Below, in pieces: positions 8,228-17,702 of a DNA stretch of 64,000 nt. Numbering within the stretch: the stretch's first letter is position 1; the number at the start of each line of letters is the position of its first letter. The position numbers and the translations under genes are program-made. The DNA comes from Blautia sp. AF19-10LB (lineage in GTDB: Bacteria > Bacillota > Clostridia > Lachnospirales > Lachnospiraceae), in assembly GCF_003461245.1 (NCBI RefSeq), contig NZ_QTWS01000015.1, positions 21,279-85,278 on the forward strand, given 5' to 3'. The notes below the pieces were generated by a model that saw only the letters and a list, made by a program, of their open reading frames with translations, was not told where the DNA came from and ran no database searches.

Positions 8228-9379
8228 ATGAATAAAAAAGAAATATCAGAAATCAAGAAACAGTTTACCCCCAACAACTGCGCCATCACACGAATCTGCG
8301 GCTGCTACGTTGACGGAGAAAAAAACAAAAAGACCAAGCTGAAAGAAGCATTTCTTTCTCTCTCCGAAGAAGAAATGTTCAAATACTTTGAAATCTTCAA
8401 GAAAACTCTTTCCGGTACTGTCGGCAAGAACCTGATCAATATGGAATTTCCTCTCGAGCAGGAAAAAGAAGGCGGCACACAGGAATTCCTTCTTCGTCTG
8501 CGCGGCAGTAAGTTACAGGATGATGCTATCCTGGATGAATTCTATGACAAAGTGATCGAATCTTACGATTACGGTGAGAATTATTATATCATCCTGATCC
8601 ACGCTGTATACGATATCCCTGGTAAATCTTCTGATGGTCAGGAAATGTTTGATGCTTCCGATGAGATCTATGATCATATTCTGTGCAGCATCTGCCCTGT
8701 AAACCTTTCCAAAGCAGGTCTCTGCTACAATGCAGAAACCAACAATATCGAGGACCGCATCCGTGACTGGATCGTAGAAATGCCGGATCTTGGATTCCTG
8801 TTCCCGGTATTTAATGACCGCAGTACAGATATCCACGGACTTCTCTACTACTCCAAGAACGCAGAACAGCTCCGCAGTACTTTCGTAGATGAACTGTTTG
8901 GCTGCGATACACCGCTGTCTGCCGGAGGCCAAAGGGATTCTTTTAATGCCCTTGTAGAAGAAACTCTGGGCGAGGACTGTGCTTACGATACCGTCATGAA
9001 TATCCACGAAAAACTGAACGAATGGGTTGAAGCACAGAAGGATTCTCCTGAACCCGCTGTTCTCACCAAACCAGAAGTGAAACGTCTCTTCGAGGAATGC
9101 GGTGTCGAAGAAGAAAAAATGGAAACTTTCGACCAGTGCTACGAAGCCACCGCCGGTGAGAATGCATCCCTGATGGTATCCAACATTACCAACACCCGCC
9201 GGACCGAGATCAAAACCCCGGATGTCGTCATCCACGTAGACCCGGACCGCGCGGCGTTAATTGAAACCCAGATTATTGATGGACGTAAATGTATCGTGAT
9301 TCCGATGGAGGGTGATGTTGAGATCAATGGTATCCATGTGACGGGAAGTTTTTCTGAGGATAATGCGGAGGAAATTTAA
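8228..9379 (+). CDS. DUF4317 domain-containing protein
   Basis: 383 residues, the usual full length. The N-terminus 'MNKKEISEIKKQFTPNNCAITRICGCYVDGEK' is typical of DUF4317 proteins of Clostridia. No signal peptide or membrane helix is visible; the sequence is acidic and probably cytosolic. An ACGAGGAG-type ribosome site precedes the ATG. It stands alone between two terminators, so it is monocistronic. Function unknown. Confidence 0.88.
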   Translation: MNKKEISEIKKQFTPNNCAITRICGCYVDGEKNKKTKLKEAFLSLSEEEMFKYFEIFKKTLSGTVGKNLINMEFPLEQEKEGGTQEFLLRLRGSKLQDDAILDEFYDKVIESYDYGENYYIILIHAVYDIPGKSSDGQEMFDASDEIYDHILCSICPVNLSKAGLCYNAETNNIEDRIRDWIVEMPDLGFLFPVFNDRSTDIHGLLYYSKNAEQLRSTFVDELFGCDTPLSAGGQRDSFNALVEETLGEDCAYDTVMNIHEKLNEWVEAQKDSPEPAVLTKPEVKRLFEECGVEEEKMETFDQCYEATAGENASLMVSNITNTRRTEIKTPDVVIHVDPDRAALIETQIIDGRKCIVIPMEGDVEINGIHVTGSFSEDNAEEI

Positions 9380-9394
9380 TATCCTTACATAATA

Positions 9395-9427
9395 GAGCCC
9401 CGCAGCGAATGCTGCGGGGCTCCGATT
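9395..9427 (+). terminator. Rho-independent terminator of the DUF4317 gene
   Basis: Perfect 12-base arms (9395-9406 with 9411-9422) with a GAAT loop, then CGATTTTT. Lies 16 bases after the stop; its structure also fits the convergent gene ending at 9439. Confidence 0.93.
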
Positions 9428-9438
9428 TTTACGATTTT

Positions 9439-10983
9439 TTATTCGTAAATTCCATTCACAGTAACATCAAATACTGCTTCTTTTCCATTAAGCTCATCCA
9501 CACCATAATCATCCGGGAAGGTTACGGTTACTTCTACTTCATCTCCTGGGTGAGCACCTACGAGCTGATCTTCAAAGTTATCAATATAGCTTCCAGAACC
9601 GATCACAAGGTCTGTTCCCTTTCCATCAGTGCTTCCACGATCGAATGCTGTACCATCGATCTTACCAACATAATCAATGTTTACAGTATCTCCGTCTTTG
9701 ACTGTCAGAGATGTGTCTGTGCTGTAGGAAGGTGCTTCCGTAGCTTCTGGTGTTGTTGTTGCACTTGCTGCCTCAGTAGCTTCCGGTGTTGTTGTTGCAC
9801 TTGCTGCCTCTGTAACTTCTGGAGTCTCAGTAGCGTCTGCCTCCGGTGTCTCTGTTACCTCAGTATCTTCTGTTGTATCAGCAGCTTCCTCGGTCGGCTC
9901 CGGTGTTGCGGTTGGCTGATTATATTTATGGTTATCTGTTACTTTGAGAGTCTTGAGAACTTTCTTCTCTTCTTTGATATCTGCATCTTCCATCCACTTG
10001 TCAGTAGTCTCTGTATACAGATCCTGCTCTCTTGTAGAAATGATAGACTCTTTCTTGGTCTCTGTTGCTTCTTCATCGTTTTTCTGATTCAGTTTTACAA
10101 CATAGTATGCTGTATCTGTTTCGATCACGTCCGGAGCAACTTCTCCATCATCGAGTGTTCTGAGGACTTTGATCACTTCATCCGGATAAGTACTGCTGGA
10201 TGTACTGCTGTCTTCCTCAGAATCCTCATTCTCGGAATCTTCATCATCACTGGTATCATTTGCATCAAAAGTACCTTCCAGTGAAGAATAAGAATCATCT
10301 ACAGATTTGGCGATCTCATCGAAATCTCCCTCTGGATCCTTGGTCAGTTCATCCTGGATCTTCTGTGCATCTTCTTTCTTCTGCTTAATCTCATCATCGC
10401 TTAAATCTGCTGTGCTGATACTTACATAACTGAAAGAAGACTGCTGTGCTTCCTCATCAGAAACATCCTTGTCTACATCTGCAATGATCGGATCATGAAT
10501 TCTCTGTTTGTATGTCTCAAGTTCCAGGAAGGTTTTGACCTGATCTTCTGTAACTGCCAGGTCTGCAATTGCCTCATCAGAGTTTGCTTCCATAAAGGAA
10601 GCGGCTGCTTCTTCGATTGCTTTCTCATCATCATCTGTCAGTTCTACATCATAATCAGCTGCTTTTTCTTTCATGATGTACATAAGTTCTACGTCTTCGA
10701 GGGCCTGTTCTACAAGCTGTTCACCATAGGTCTTGCCTTTCTCTGCTTCTGTATCCCAGATATCAAAATCAGAGCCGCCCATATAACTTCTGTACATAGC
10801 TTCTGTCTGCATCTGACCGTCTCTGACAGAAAGGCTTACAACGCCCAGCGGGATCTCTGTTCCATCTACTGTAGCAACCGTCTTGCTTCCGTCTAATTTC
10901 TTCTCACCGCATCCGGTAAGCATTCCTGCAGCCATAATGCCTGCCATAGCAACAACGGCTGTTTTTTTTGTCATTTCCTTCAT
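9439..10983 (-). CDS. SurA/PrsA-like lipoprotein fused to an FKBP-type prolyl isomerase
   Basis: 514 residues. Lipoprotein signal with lipobox 'MLTGCG'. Residues 25-325 form a foldase-like chaperone region ('[13 protein letters not shown]', then charged helices). A linker rich in Thr/Pro/Glu/Ala follows, containing a repeated 12-residue unit. The last 90 residues are an FKBP domain ('[23 protein letters not shown]', '[19 protein letters not shown]'). It probably folds secreted proteins at the membrane-wall interface. Start at 10983 is preferred (GGAGG five bases upstream) over the ATG four codons earlier. It lies 125 bases downstream of mfd. Confidence 0.85.
   Translation of the reverse strand: MKEMTKKTAVVAMAGIMAAGMLTGCGEKKLDGSKTVATVDGTEIPLGVVSLSVRDGQMQTEAMYRSYMGGSDFDIWDTEAEKGKTYGEQLVEQALEDVELMYIMKEKAADYDVELTDDDEKAIEEAAASFMEANSDEAIADLAVTEDQVKTFLELETYKQRIHDPIIADVDKDVSDEEAQQSSFSYVSISTADLSDDEIKQKKEDAQKIQDELTKDPEGDFDEIAKSVDDSYSSLEGTFDANDTSDDEDSENEDSEEDSSTSSSTYPDEVIKVLRTLDDGEVAPDVIETDTAYYVVKLNQKNDEEATETKKESIISTREQDLYTETTDKWMEDADIKEEKKVLKTLKVTDNHKYNQPTATPEPTEEAADTTEDTEVTETPEADATETPEVTEAASATTTPEATEAASATTTPEATEAPSYSTDTSLTVKDGDTVNIDYVGKIDGTAFDRGSTDGKGTDLVIGSGSYIDNFEDQLVGAHPGDEVEVTVTFPDDYGVDELNGKEAVFDVTVNGIYE
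9740..9811. repeat. 36-bp tandem repeat in the linker of the FKBP lipoprotein gene
   Basis: Two near-identical 36-base units begin at 9740 and 9776 and encode a Pro-Glu-Ala-Thr-rich 12-residue repeat. In-frame, so copy-number changes would only alter linker length. Confidence 0.75.
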
Positions 10984-11108
10984 ATTTTCCTCCATGATTA
11001 CCTGAATTCAATAGTATGAGTATAAACTTTTTTCCCCTTCAGGGCAAGGATTATCCATAAGAAACGCTGTTTTTTCACAAAATAGACACGTTTCGTTCCT
11101 GACTGACT

Positions 11109-14100
11109 TTACTCCTCCACCAGTTTCTCCAGTTCATTCAGAAAATCCGTAAGTGCTGTCAGAAGATTTCCGACCGGTGTCAGGATAAATTTCGGTTCCT
11201 GCTCATTCTTGAACTGAAGTCCGCGTCTGTATTTCTGCATCAGTTCCGGGAAACCTGCCGGATTCAGTTTCGCACGCTCATACAAAGTGATCTTCAGATC
11301 TTTGCCCATCTGCTTGATCTCCGTCACATAGCTTCTGTGTGCAAGAGCTTTGATCCGGGCAATCGTCAGAAGGTTCAGCACTGCCTTCGGCGGCTCTCCA
11401 AATCGATCCAGAAGTTCCTCCAGCATATCATCATAATCCTGCGTTGTCTCAATCCCTGCTGTCCTCTTATAGATGTTCAGTTTCTGGTACTCATTGCTGA
11501 TATAGGTATCCGGAATAAAGGCATCCATATTCAGATCGATCGTTGTTTCAAAGTCCTCCATCGTGTGGATTCCCTTTGCCTCCTTGACCGCCTCACTGAG
11601 CATCTTGCAGTAGAGATCATATCCGACAGCATTCATATGTCCGTGCTGCTCCGCACCAAGAAGATTACCTGCACCACGAAGTTCCAGGTCCCTCATCGCG
11701 ATCTTGAATCCACTTCCGAGGTCTGTATACTCACGAATCGCAGACAGTCGTTTCTCTGCTGTCTCTTTGAGCATCGTATTCCTTCGGTACATCAGAAATG
11801 CATATGCGGTACGGTTGGAACGTCCGATCCTTCCTCGAAGCTGATACAGCTGTGACAATCCATAACGGTCTGAGTCATGGATGATCATGGTATTTACATT
11901 TGAAATATCCAGCCCCGTCTCTATGATCGTTGTGGAAACAAGCACATCGATCTCACCATTGATAAACGCATACATAACCGCTTCCAGTTCTCTCTCACTC
12001 ATCTGTCCATGCGCAAAATCAATCCGCGCATCCGGGATCAGTTTGGAAAGACGCGCCGCCACATCCGCAATATCATTGACTCTGTTGTATACATAATAAA
12101 CCTGACCGCCCCTTCGGAGCTCTCGGTTGATTGCCTCACGGACAGTCTCTTCATCGTACTCCATAACATAAGTCTGGATCGGAACGCGGTCCATCGGTGG
12201 CTCCTCCAGAACACTCATGTCACGGATCCCTATCATACTCATATGAAGTGTTCGTGGAATCGGCGTTGCCGTCAGTGTCAGTACATCAACGTCTTTCTTG
12301 AGCTGCTTGATCTTTTCCTTATGGACAACGCCAAAACGCTGTTCCTCGTCAATGATCAGCAGACCAAGGTTTTTGAAAGTGACATCTTTTGACAGGACTC
12401 TGTGTGTTCCTACAATTATGTCAACCTGTCCTTTTTTGAGATCACTGATCGTCTTCTGCTGCTGAGAAGGTGTACGGAAACGGCACAGAAGATCCACACG
12501 TACCGGAAACTCATTCATACGCTGTACAAAGGTGTTATAGACCTGCTGTGCAAGAATGGTAGTAGGTACCAGGTAAACGACCTGCCGGCTCTCCTGCACG
12601 GCTTTAAACGCCGCACGAAGCGCAACCTCTGTCTTGCCATATCCAACGTCTCCGCACACAAGACGATCCATGATCTTGGTACTTTCCATATCTTTCTTGG
12701 TGTCCTCAATCGCAGCAAGCTGATCTTCAGTTTCCTCATACGGGAACATTTCTTCAAACTCTCTCTGCCATACAGTATCCGGACCGCATACATACCCTTC
12801 TTTTTCCTGGCGGACCGCATAAAGTTCCACCAGTTCTTTCGCGATATTCTGGACTGCACCTTTCACTCTGGATTTTGTCTTTTTCCATTCCTGACCGCCA
12901 AGACGGTTCAGCTTCGGCGGTTTTGCAGTCTCCGATCCCGCATATTTCTGAAGCGCATCAAGCTGTGTTGCAAGGATATACAGATTACTGCCGTTGCGGT
13001 ATTCGATCTTGATATAATCTTTTGCAACTTTATCCACCGCAACCTTCTCAATACCACGGTAGATTCCCAGCCCATGTTTTTCATGAACTACAAAATCTCC
13101 AATCGAAAGTTCCGAGAAATCCTGAATACGTTTTCCATTGTATTCTTTCTTTTTCTTACGCTTCTTCTGCTCTTTTCCAAAAATGTCAGTTTCTGTGATA
13201 ATCGCAAATTTGATAAACGGATATTCAAATCCCTTACGTGCATGACCATAAGCGACCATGATCTCGCCCGGTTCCAGCACACGGTCAAAATCCTGTCCGT
13301 AAAAAGCACTTAATCCCTCATCCTGCAGATCCTTCGCAAGACGCTCCGCTCTTGTCCTTGAACCGGAAAGAAGCACGATCTGATATCCCTGTTTCTTGTA
13401 CTGTCGGAGATCTTTGACGAGAAGTTCAAAACTACTCTGATAAGAACTCATGGATTTGACTGTCAGGTTAAACTGCTCTGTAATCTTCCAGTCTGCCCTC
13501 TTTGGTTCCATCAGTGATACAGAAATGCAGTTTCGATTATTCAGCTTGTGATTCAGATCTTCCCATCTGCACATCCAGTTCTGGGAAATATTTTCTTCAC
13601 CTTTCTGCTGACGGTTTTCACAGCTCTGACGAAATTCCTCTTCTACTGCTCTGGCATTTTCCTCCAGGCGGTTCGGCTCATCAAGAAAAACAAGACTGTT
13701 TTTTTCTGCAAAATAATCAAGAAAAGAAACGCCGCCCTTTTCTGCCGGCTGTTCTGTCGCCGGATAGATCATGATCTCGTCAAGATTTTCCAGGGAACGC
13801 TGGCTCTGTGAGTCAAACGTACGGATCGAGTCGATCTCATCTCCCCAGAGTTCGATCCTCCACGGATTTTCTTCGGTAAGGGAATAAATATCCACAATGC
13901 CGCCCCGGACAGAAAACTGTCCCGGCATTTCCACCTGACCTACACGCTCATAACCCATATGCACAAGCGCATCTTTGAGTTTATCCATATCCAGCGTACT
14001 GTCATTTCGAAAATGGATCAGCTGTTTTTCTATTTTGTCAAGCGGCTGAAGATAATCCATACATCCGTCTATACTCGTGACAACAGTGATGTTTTCTTTC

Positions 14101-14429
14101 TGTTCCAGCAGAGCTTTGATCACACGCATTCTCTGGCGGATCAGAAGGTTTCCATGAATATCTGCCTGAAAAAAGAGCAGATCTTTCGCCGGATAGTAAT
14201 ATACATTCTTATCATAAAAACGATAATCCTCGTACAGTTCCTTCGCAGCTTTCTCATCTTCTGCCAAAATCAGGTGAGATGTAAAAAGCCCGGAAAGCCC
14301 ATATATTAAATGAGCTTTCTGGGACTCCATACAACCACTTATCTCCAGTATTCCACGATTACTTTTTGCTTTTGTATAAATTGCTTCCATCTCTGCAAGA
14401 TTTTGCAGAGGATGCAAAAATGTTTTCAT
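11109..14429 (-). CDS. mfd: Transcription-repair coupling factor
   Basis: 1106 residues. Releases RNA polymerase stalled at DNA damage and recruits UvrA. Order: UvrB-homology region (residues 1-350); RNA polymerase-interacting CarD-like domain near 450-520 ('[18 protein letters not shown]'); translocase with Walker A '[12 protein letters not shown]' near 596 and DEEQ box 'IDEEQRFGV'; RecG-like region with '[13 protein letters not shown]'; C-terminal D7 domain. Its first four bases overlap the pth stop (ATGA), so the two are translationally coupled, a common arrangement in Firmicutes. Confidence 0.97.
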   Translation of the reverse strand: MKTFLHPLQNLAEMEAIYTKAKSNRGILEISGCMESQKAHLIYGLSGLFTSHLILAEDEKAAKELYEDYRFYDKNVYYYPAKDLLFFQADIHGNLLIRQRMRVIKALLEQKENITVVTSIDGCMDYLQPLDKIEKQLIHFRNDSTLDMDKLKDALVHMGYERVGQVEMPGQFSVRGGIVDIYSLTEENPWRIELWGDEIDSIRTFDSQSQRSLENLDEIMIYPATEQPAEKGGVSFLDYFAEKNSLVFLDEPNRLEENARAVEEEFRQSCENRQQKGEENISQNWMCRWEDLNHKLNNRNCISVSLMEPKRADWKITEQFNLTVKSMSSYQSSFELLVKDLRQYKKQGYQIVLLSGSRTRAERLAKDLQDEGLSAFYGQDFDRVLEPGEIMVAYGHARKGFEYPFIKFAIITETDIFGKEQKKRKKKKEYNGKRIQDFSELSIGDFVVHEKHGLGIYRGIEKVAVDKVAKDYIKIEYRNGSNLYILATQLDALQKYAGSETAKPPKLNRLGGQEWKKTKSRVKGAVQNIAKELVELYAVRQEKEGYVCGPDTVWQREFEEMFPYEETEDQLAAIEDTKKDMESTKIMDRLVCGDVGYGKTEVALRAAFKAVQESRQVVYLVPTTILAQQVYNTFVQRMNEFPVRVDLLCRFRTPSQQQKTISDLKKGQVDIIVGTHRVLSKDVTFKNLGLLIIDEEQRFGVVHKEKIKQLKKDVDVLTLTATPIPRTLHMSMIGIRDMSVLEEPPMDRVPIQTYVMEYDEETVREAINRELRRGGQVYYVYNRVNDIADVAARLSKLIPDARIDFAHGQMSERELEAVMYAFINGEIDVLVSTTIIETGLDISNVNTMIIHDSDRYGLSQLYQLRGRIGRSNRTAYAFLMYRRNTMLKETAEKRLSAIREYTDLGSGFKIAMRDLELRGAGNLLGAEQHGHMNAVGYDLYCKMLSEAVKEAKGIHTMEDFETTIDLNMDAFIPDTYISNEYQKLNIYKRTAGIETTQDYDDMLEELLDRFGEPPKAVLNLLTIARIKALAHRSYVTEIKQMGKDLKITLYERAKLNPAGFPELMQKYRRGLQFKNEQEPKFILTPVGNLLTALTDFLNELEKLVEE

Positions 14430-15004
14430 ACAACCCCCGGTTTCTTGTTGAATTCATTCATGGCGGCATCCGGACCATCAGACAGGATCAGTTCCACTGC
14501 CTTGCATGCACGGTCCTGCGCCTCATCAACGAGTTTGCGGTCTTCACTTCCAAATCTTCCAAGAACATAATCCGCAAGATCCCAGCCCTGCGGCTTGGCA
14601 CCTACACCGACTTTGATACGCACAAATTTCTGTGTACCGAGCTCCTGAATGATATTTTTGATTCCATTATGCCCTCCGGCACTTCCCTTCTTGCGGATAC
14701 GAAGCTGGCCCGGATCCAGATCGATGTCATCATAGATCACGATCATCTCTGTTTCCGGGTCAATTTTGAAGTAGTTTGCCATCTCCCGGACCGGACCTCC
14801 GCTGAGATTCATATAGGACAGAGGTTTCATCAGGAGAGCAGGCTGCCCTCCGATGATCCCCTTGCCGTACATGGCATTAAACTTCACACCGCCCTGTGGG
14901 ATCTGGTATTCTTCTACCAGTTTGTCAATCACATCAAATCCCATGTTGTGGCGTGTCGCTTCATACTGCCTTCCGGGATTTCCCAAACCTACGATCAAGT
15001 ACAT
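14426..15004 (-). CDS. pth: Peptidyl-tRNA hydrolase
   Basis: 192 residues, normal length. Recycles peptidyl-tRNA dropped from ribosomes. Conserved features: 'LIVGLGNPGRQYEATRHNMGFDVID' with the catalytic His in 'TRHN', 'KPLSYMNLSG', and 'GSAGGHNGIKNI'. It starts 14 bases after the CobW-YcgQ-like gene stops and its end overlaps mfd, so it sits in a six-gene run on the minus strand. Confidence 0.97.
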   Translation of the reverse strand: MYLIVGLGNPGRQYEATRHNMGFDVIDKLVEEYQIPQGGVKFNAMYGKGIIGGQPALLMKPLSYMNLSGGPVREMANYFKIDPETEMIVIYDDIDLDPGQLRIRKKGSAGGHNGIKNIIQELGTQKFVRIKVGVGAKPQGWDLADYVLGRFGSEDRKLVDEAQDRACKAVELILSDGPDAAMNEFNKKPGVV

Positions 15005-15018
15005 TCAAATTTCCTCGC

Positions 15019-15972
15019 TTAATTAAAGTAAACCATTTCATCTGCCAGTGGCTCGCAGATTTCTACATGATCTGCGTAGAGAACGACACCTTCTTCTCCC
15101 TGGTACTCGTTTCTCTTCTCTATAGCAACTTTTGCAGTGACTTCTACCCATGATCCCGGGGCCAGTTTCGGCGCATAAGCACTCTTGCATACATAGCCAA
15201 GGAATGTTGTGTCATCTGCACAGCAGGTCATTGCGGTACGTCCCGGAACAAAGAATTTGCTTCCCATTCCGCGCGGTTTCATGACTCTTGCTTTGAATTT
15301 GACGGTTTTTCCTTCGTAATTTTCCGGATGGTCCATTGCATCTACAAACCAGATACCATAATCTTCCGGCAGGATGTCAATGACCGGTGCATCCATATCG
15401 AATGGCATCTCATCCTGGAAAATATCTCCCATCTCGCCTTCTTCATCCTCAAAGATGACTTCTGCTCTCTGGTTCGCAACCTTGATCCCACGACGGTAAG
15501 TCGGCAGCGGATCGTCTTCTTTGCAGCGGTTGAAAATAACCATGTCAGTATTTTTTATCATGTCCATAAAAATGGATTTCATGTTTGCCATATACATCTG
15601 GAAAGTGCTGGCATCTACGCAGGTGATCTGCTGTTCTACGCCCCATCCTTCCGGAAGCTGCATTTTTTCGAAATTGCTTACCAGCCACATTCCATTATAT
15701 TCGATGATAACACGTTCAGGCTGATGAAGGATACTCATTGCTACCAGTCTCTCAGTAGTGAATTCTTCTTCACTTTCGATGATCTCTACAACTGTATTAT
15801 TTTTTTTGAGTGCAGCCTCATCGTATTCTTCTTCTCCTTCTTCGCAGAGGATCAGAAGGGTCTTTCCATCAATGTGGAAATAATCCTGCTGAAGAGTAAA
15901 ATTCAGGAAAGAAGTCTTTCCACTTTCAAGGAAACCTGTCATTAAATAAATCGGCACTTTGATTTCTTCCAT
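15019..15972 (-). CDS. CobW-like GTPase fused to a YcgQ-type (TIGR03943/DUF1980) C-terminal domain
   Basis: 317 residues. Residues 1-200 are a CobW/G3E-type GTPase with Walker A 'GFLESGKTS' and an 'NRCKED' base-recognition motif. It lacks the GCICC metal motif of its neighbour. From about residue 205, 'GKTVKFKARVM', 'FFVPGRTAMTCCADDTTFLGYVC' and 'WVEVTAKV' match the C-terminal domain of YcgQ-type proteins, where the CC-x-D stretch is characteristic. YcgQ/YcgR pairs are zinc-linked in Bacillus, so a metal-delivery role is likely (inference). The gene is 21 bases downstream of a His-rich CobW gene. Confidence 0.75.
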   Translation of the reverse strand: MEEIKVPIYLMTGFLESGKTSFLNFTLQQDYFHIDGKTLLILCEEGEEEYDEAALKKNNTVVEIIESEEEFTTERLVAMSILHQPERVIIEYNGMWLVSNFEKMQLPEGWGVEQQITCVDASTFQMYMANMKSIFMDMIKNTDMVIFNRCKEDDPLPTYRRGIKVANQRAEVIFEDEEGEMGDIFQDEMPFDMDAPVIDILPEDYGIWFVDAMDHPENYEGKTVKFKARVMKPRGMGSKFFVPGRTAMTCCADDTTFLGYVCKSAYAPKLAPGSWVEVTAKVAIEKRNEYQGEEGVVLYADHVEICEPLADEMVYFN

Positions 15973-15993
15973 AGTCTGTATGATCCTCCGTTA

Positions 15994-17208
15994 TTACAGG
16001 CCAAAAAGCTCAGCCAGTTTGTCCTCGTTGAGTTTGGAACCGATTACGCAGAGACGTCCTGTATATTCCGGTGCCCCGCTGCGGATCTCTGTTTCTTCCG
16101 GAACCATATCAAAGTAGATCCATGTTCCGTCTTCTGCCGGAAGCATTCCTTTCGCACGAAGGATGATTCCATATTCTTCTGTCTCAGACAGTGTCTCAAG
16201 GATCTTTTCAAGATTTTCTCTTGTGTATTTCTTAATTGTCTCACGGCCCCAGCTTGTGAAAACTTCGTCTGCATGATGATGGTGATGATGGTCATGTCCG
16301 CAGCCGCATTCATCATGGTCGTGATCGTGATGATGATCGTGGTCATGATCATGTCCGCAGCCACACTCTTCATGGTCATGGTCATGATGATGGTGCTCAT
16401 GTTCCTCGTGATCGTGGTCATGGTCATGTCCGCAGCCACACTCTTCATGGTCATGGTCGTGATGATGGTGCTCATGTTCCTCGTGATCGTGGTCATGATG
16501 ATGTTCATGCTCTTCGTGATCATGGTCGTGATGGTGATGTCCATGCTCATGAACATGTCCGCATTCCGGGCAAACTTCTTCTTCCATCATTTCCTGTTCC
16601 AGAGATACCGGATGTTCCATAACTTCCAGGATCTTTGCACCTTCCAGTTTCTCGATCGGTGTGGTGATGATTGCTGCCTTCGGGTTGATCTCACGAAGAA
16701 GCTCCATTGCAGCCTGTGCTTTTGCTTCATCTACGATATCGGTACGGCTCATGATGATCGCACCTGCATATTCAACCTGGTTATTGAAAAATTCACCAAA
16801 GTTTCTCATATACATTTTGCATTTCTTTGCATCTACAACAGTTGTGTAGCTGTTAAGAACCAGTCCTGTCTCTTCTGCAACACCCTGAACTGCTTTGATA
16901 ACATCTGACAGTTTGCCGACACCTGATGGCTCGATCAGGATTCTATCCGGATGATATTTGCTGATAACTTCCTTAAGGGATGCACCAAAATCGCCAACCA
17001 GTGAGCAGCAGATACAGCCGGAGTTCATCTCACGGATCTCAATTCCTGCTTCTTTAAGGAATCCACCGTCAATACCGATTTCACCAAATTCGTTCTCGAT
17101 CAGTACAACCTGCTCACCTTTGAAAGCATCTTTGAGAAGTTTTTTGATCAGTGTTGTTTTACCGGCTCCAAGGAAACCGGAGATAATATCAATTTTTGTT
17201 CTTTCCAT
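15994..17208 (-). CDS. CobW/COG0523 metal GTPase with long His/Asp/Glu-rich insert
   Basis: 404 residues. G3E GTPase: Walker A 'GFLGAGKTTLIKKLL', the metal-binding 'GCICCSL' (CxCC), 'EPSGV', and 'SRTDIVDE' as the guanine-specificity motif. Residues about 215-315 are an extraordinary His-Asp-Glu tract with interspersed CGCG motifs, then a CobW C-terminal domain ('ILRAKGMLP', 'YFDMVPEE'). Family members load zinc, cobalt or nickel into client proteins; the tract would buffer metal. Preceded by a 155-base structured leader and a small-protein gene, followed by the CobW-YcgQ-like fusion. The metal cannot be decided from sequence. Confidence 0.9.
   Translation of the reverse strand: MERTKIDIISGFLGAGKTTLIKKLLKDAFKGEQVVLIENEFGEIGIDGGFLKEAGIEIREMNSGCICCSLVGDFGASLKEVISKYHPDRILIEPSGVGKLSDVIKAVQGVAEETGLVLNSYTTVVDAKKCKMYMRNFGEFFNNQVEYAGAIIMSRTDIVDEAKAQAAMELLREINPKAAIITTPIEKLEGAKILEVMEHPVSLEQEMMEEEVCPECGHVHEHGHHHHDHDHEEHEHHHDHDHEEHEHHHHDHDHEECGCGHDHDHDHEEHEHHHHDHDHEECGCGHDHDHDHHHDHDHDECGCGHDHHHHHHADEVFTSWGRETIKKYTRENLEKILETLSETEEYGIILRAKGMLPAEDGTWIYFDMVPEETEIRSGAPEYTGRLCVIGSKLNEDKLAELFGL
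16270..16550. repeat. 75-bp tandem repeat encoding the His-rich tract
   Basis: Unit starts at 16361 and 16436 are nearly identical over 75 bases (25 codons, His/Asp/Glu followed by CGCG), with diverged partial units on both sides. Being in-frame, the repeat can expand or contract without breaking the protein. Confidence 0.85.
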
Positions 17209-17363
17209 GATATATGCATGTCCTTTCTTATTTCGATTGTTTCATTAAGCTAACTCATAACGTAGCTTGACCAGGAAGTGCATGCACCCCCTGGTTAAAT
17301 TTACCTTTTAATATGGTAATGGGGACATGAACCAGTCACGCCCCCACTGCATTTATTGTCTGA
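17209..17363 (-). promoter_or_regulatory. Structured leader upstream of the CobW gene
   Basis: The gap between the small gene and the CobW gene holds an ACCAGG/CCTGGT stem (17270-17275 with 17290-17295) enclosing the palindrome GTGCATGCAC (17278-17287), a TTACC/GGTAA hairpin (17301-17305, 17315-17319) and AAGCTA/TAGCTT (17247-17252, 17263-17268). No T-run follows the large hairpin, so it is not a plain terminator. A metal-responsive RNA or an mRNA processing site is possible. Confidence 0.35.
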
Positions 17364-17597
17364 TCAGCCGTTGATCATGAAGTTCAGAAGTTTATCAATG
17401 TCTTCTTTCTCGTAAGCAACGATCTCAAGTTCCGGGATCTCTCCGCCTGAGAAGATGTTTGCCAGAGATACATACTGGGATAATTTGGATTTGAGGTTCA
17501 GTCTGTCTCCCTCACCTGTTACAAGTTCTACTCTGCCTGTGCAGCTATCTACTACTTCGAAAAATTTCTCAACGTCTTTAATATTGGATACTTTCAT
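17364..17597 (-). CDS. Small conserved hypothetical protein, first gene of the CobW operon
   Basis: 77 residues, no signal peptide, no membrane helix, acidic. It begins 'MKVSNIKDVEKFFEVVDSCTGRVELVT' and ends with a helical stretch. I do not recognise a characterised family. It has an AAGGAG ribosome site and lies just downstream of a strong promoter, with the CobW GTPase next in line. The position suggests a partner or regulator in metal handling, but that is only context. A single Cys and no His cluster argue against it being a metallothionein-like store. Confidence 0.7.
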   Translation of the reverse strand: MKVSNIKDVEKFFEVVDSCTGRVELVTGEGDRLNLKSKLSQYVSLANIFSGGEIPELEIVAYEKEDIDKLLNFMING

Positions 17598-17655
17598 CTT
17601 AGTTCTCCTTTCGAGATCTTATTATCAATTCCTATTTACTTTGTAATTCGCGCTC

Positions 17656-17684
17656 AGTATAAACCATATTTCCTGAAATTGCAA
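17656..17684 (-). promoter_or_regulatory. SigA-type promoter of the small protein/CobW/pth/mfd run
   Basis: Minus strand TTGCAA, 17-base spacer, TATACT, about 60 bases before the start at 17597 and just after glgB ends. Confidence 0.75.
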
Positions 17685-17702
17685 GACCTTTTACAACAAA
17701 AT

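Noticed and set aside
9740..9811. Short direct repeats as a CRISPR-like array
   Set aside because: Units are contiguous, in frame and without spacers; they encode a protein linker.
16273..16908. Long Met/Val-rich frame on the plus strand over the CobW gene
   Set aside because: Shadow of the His-rich repeat read on the other strand.
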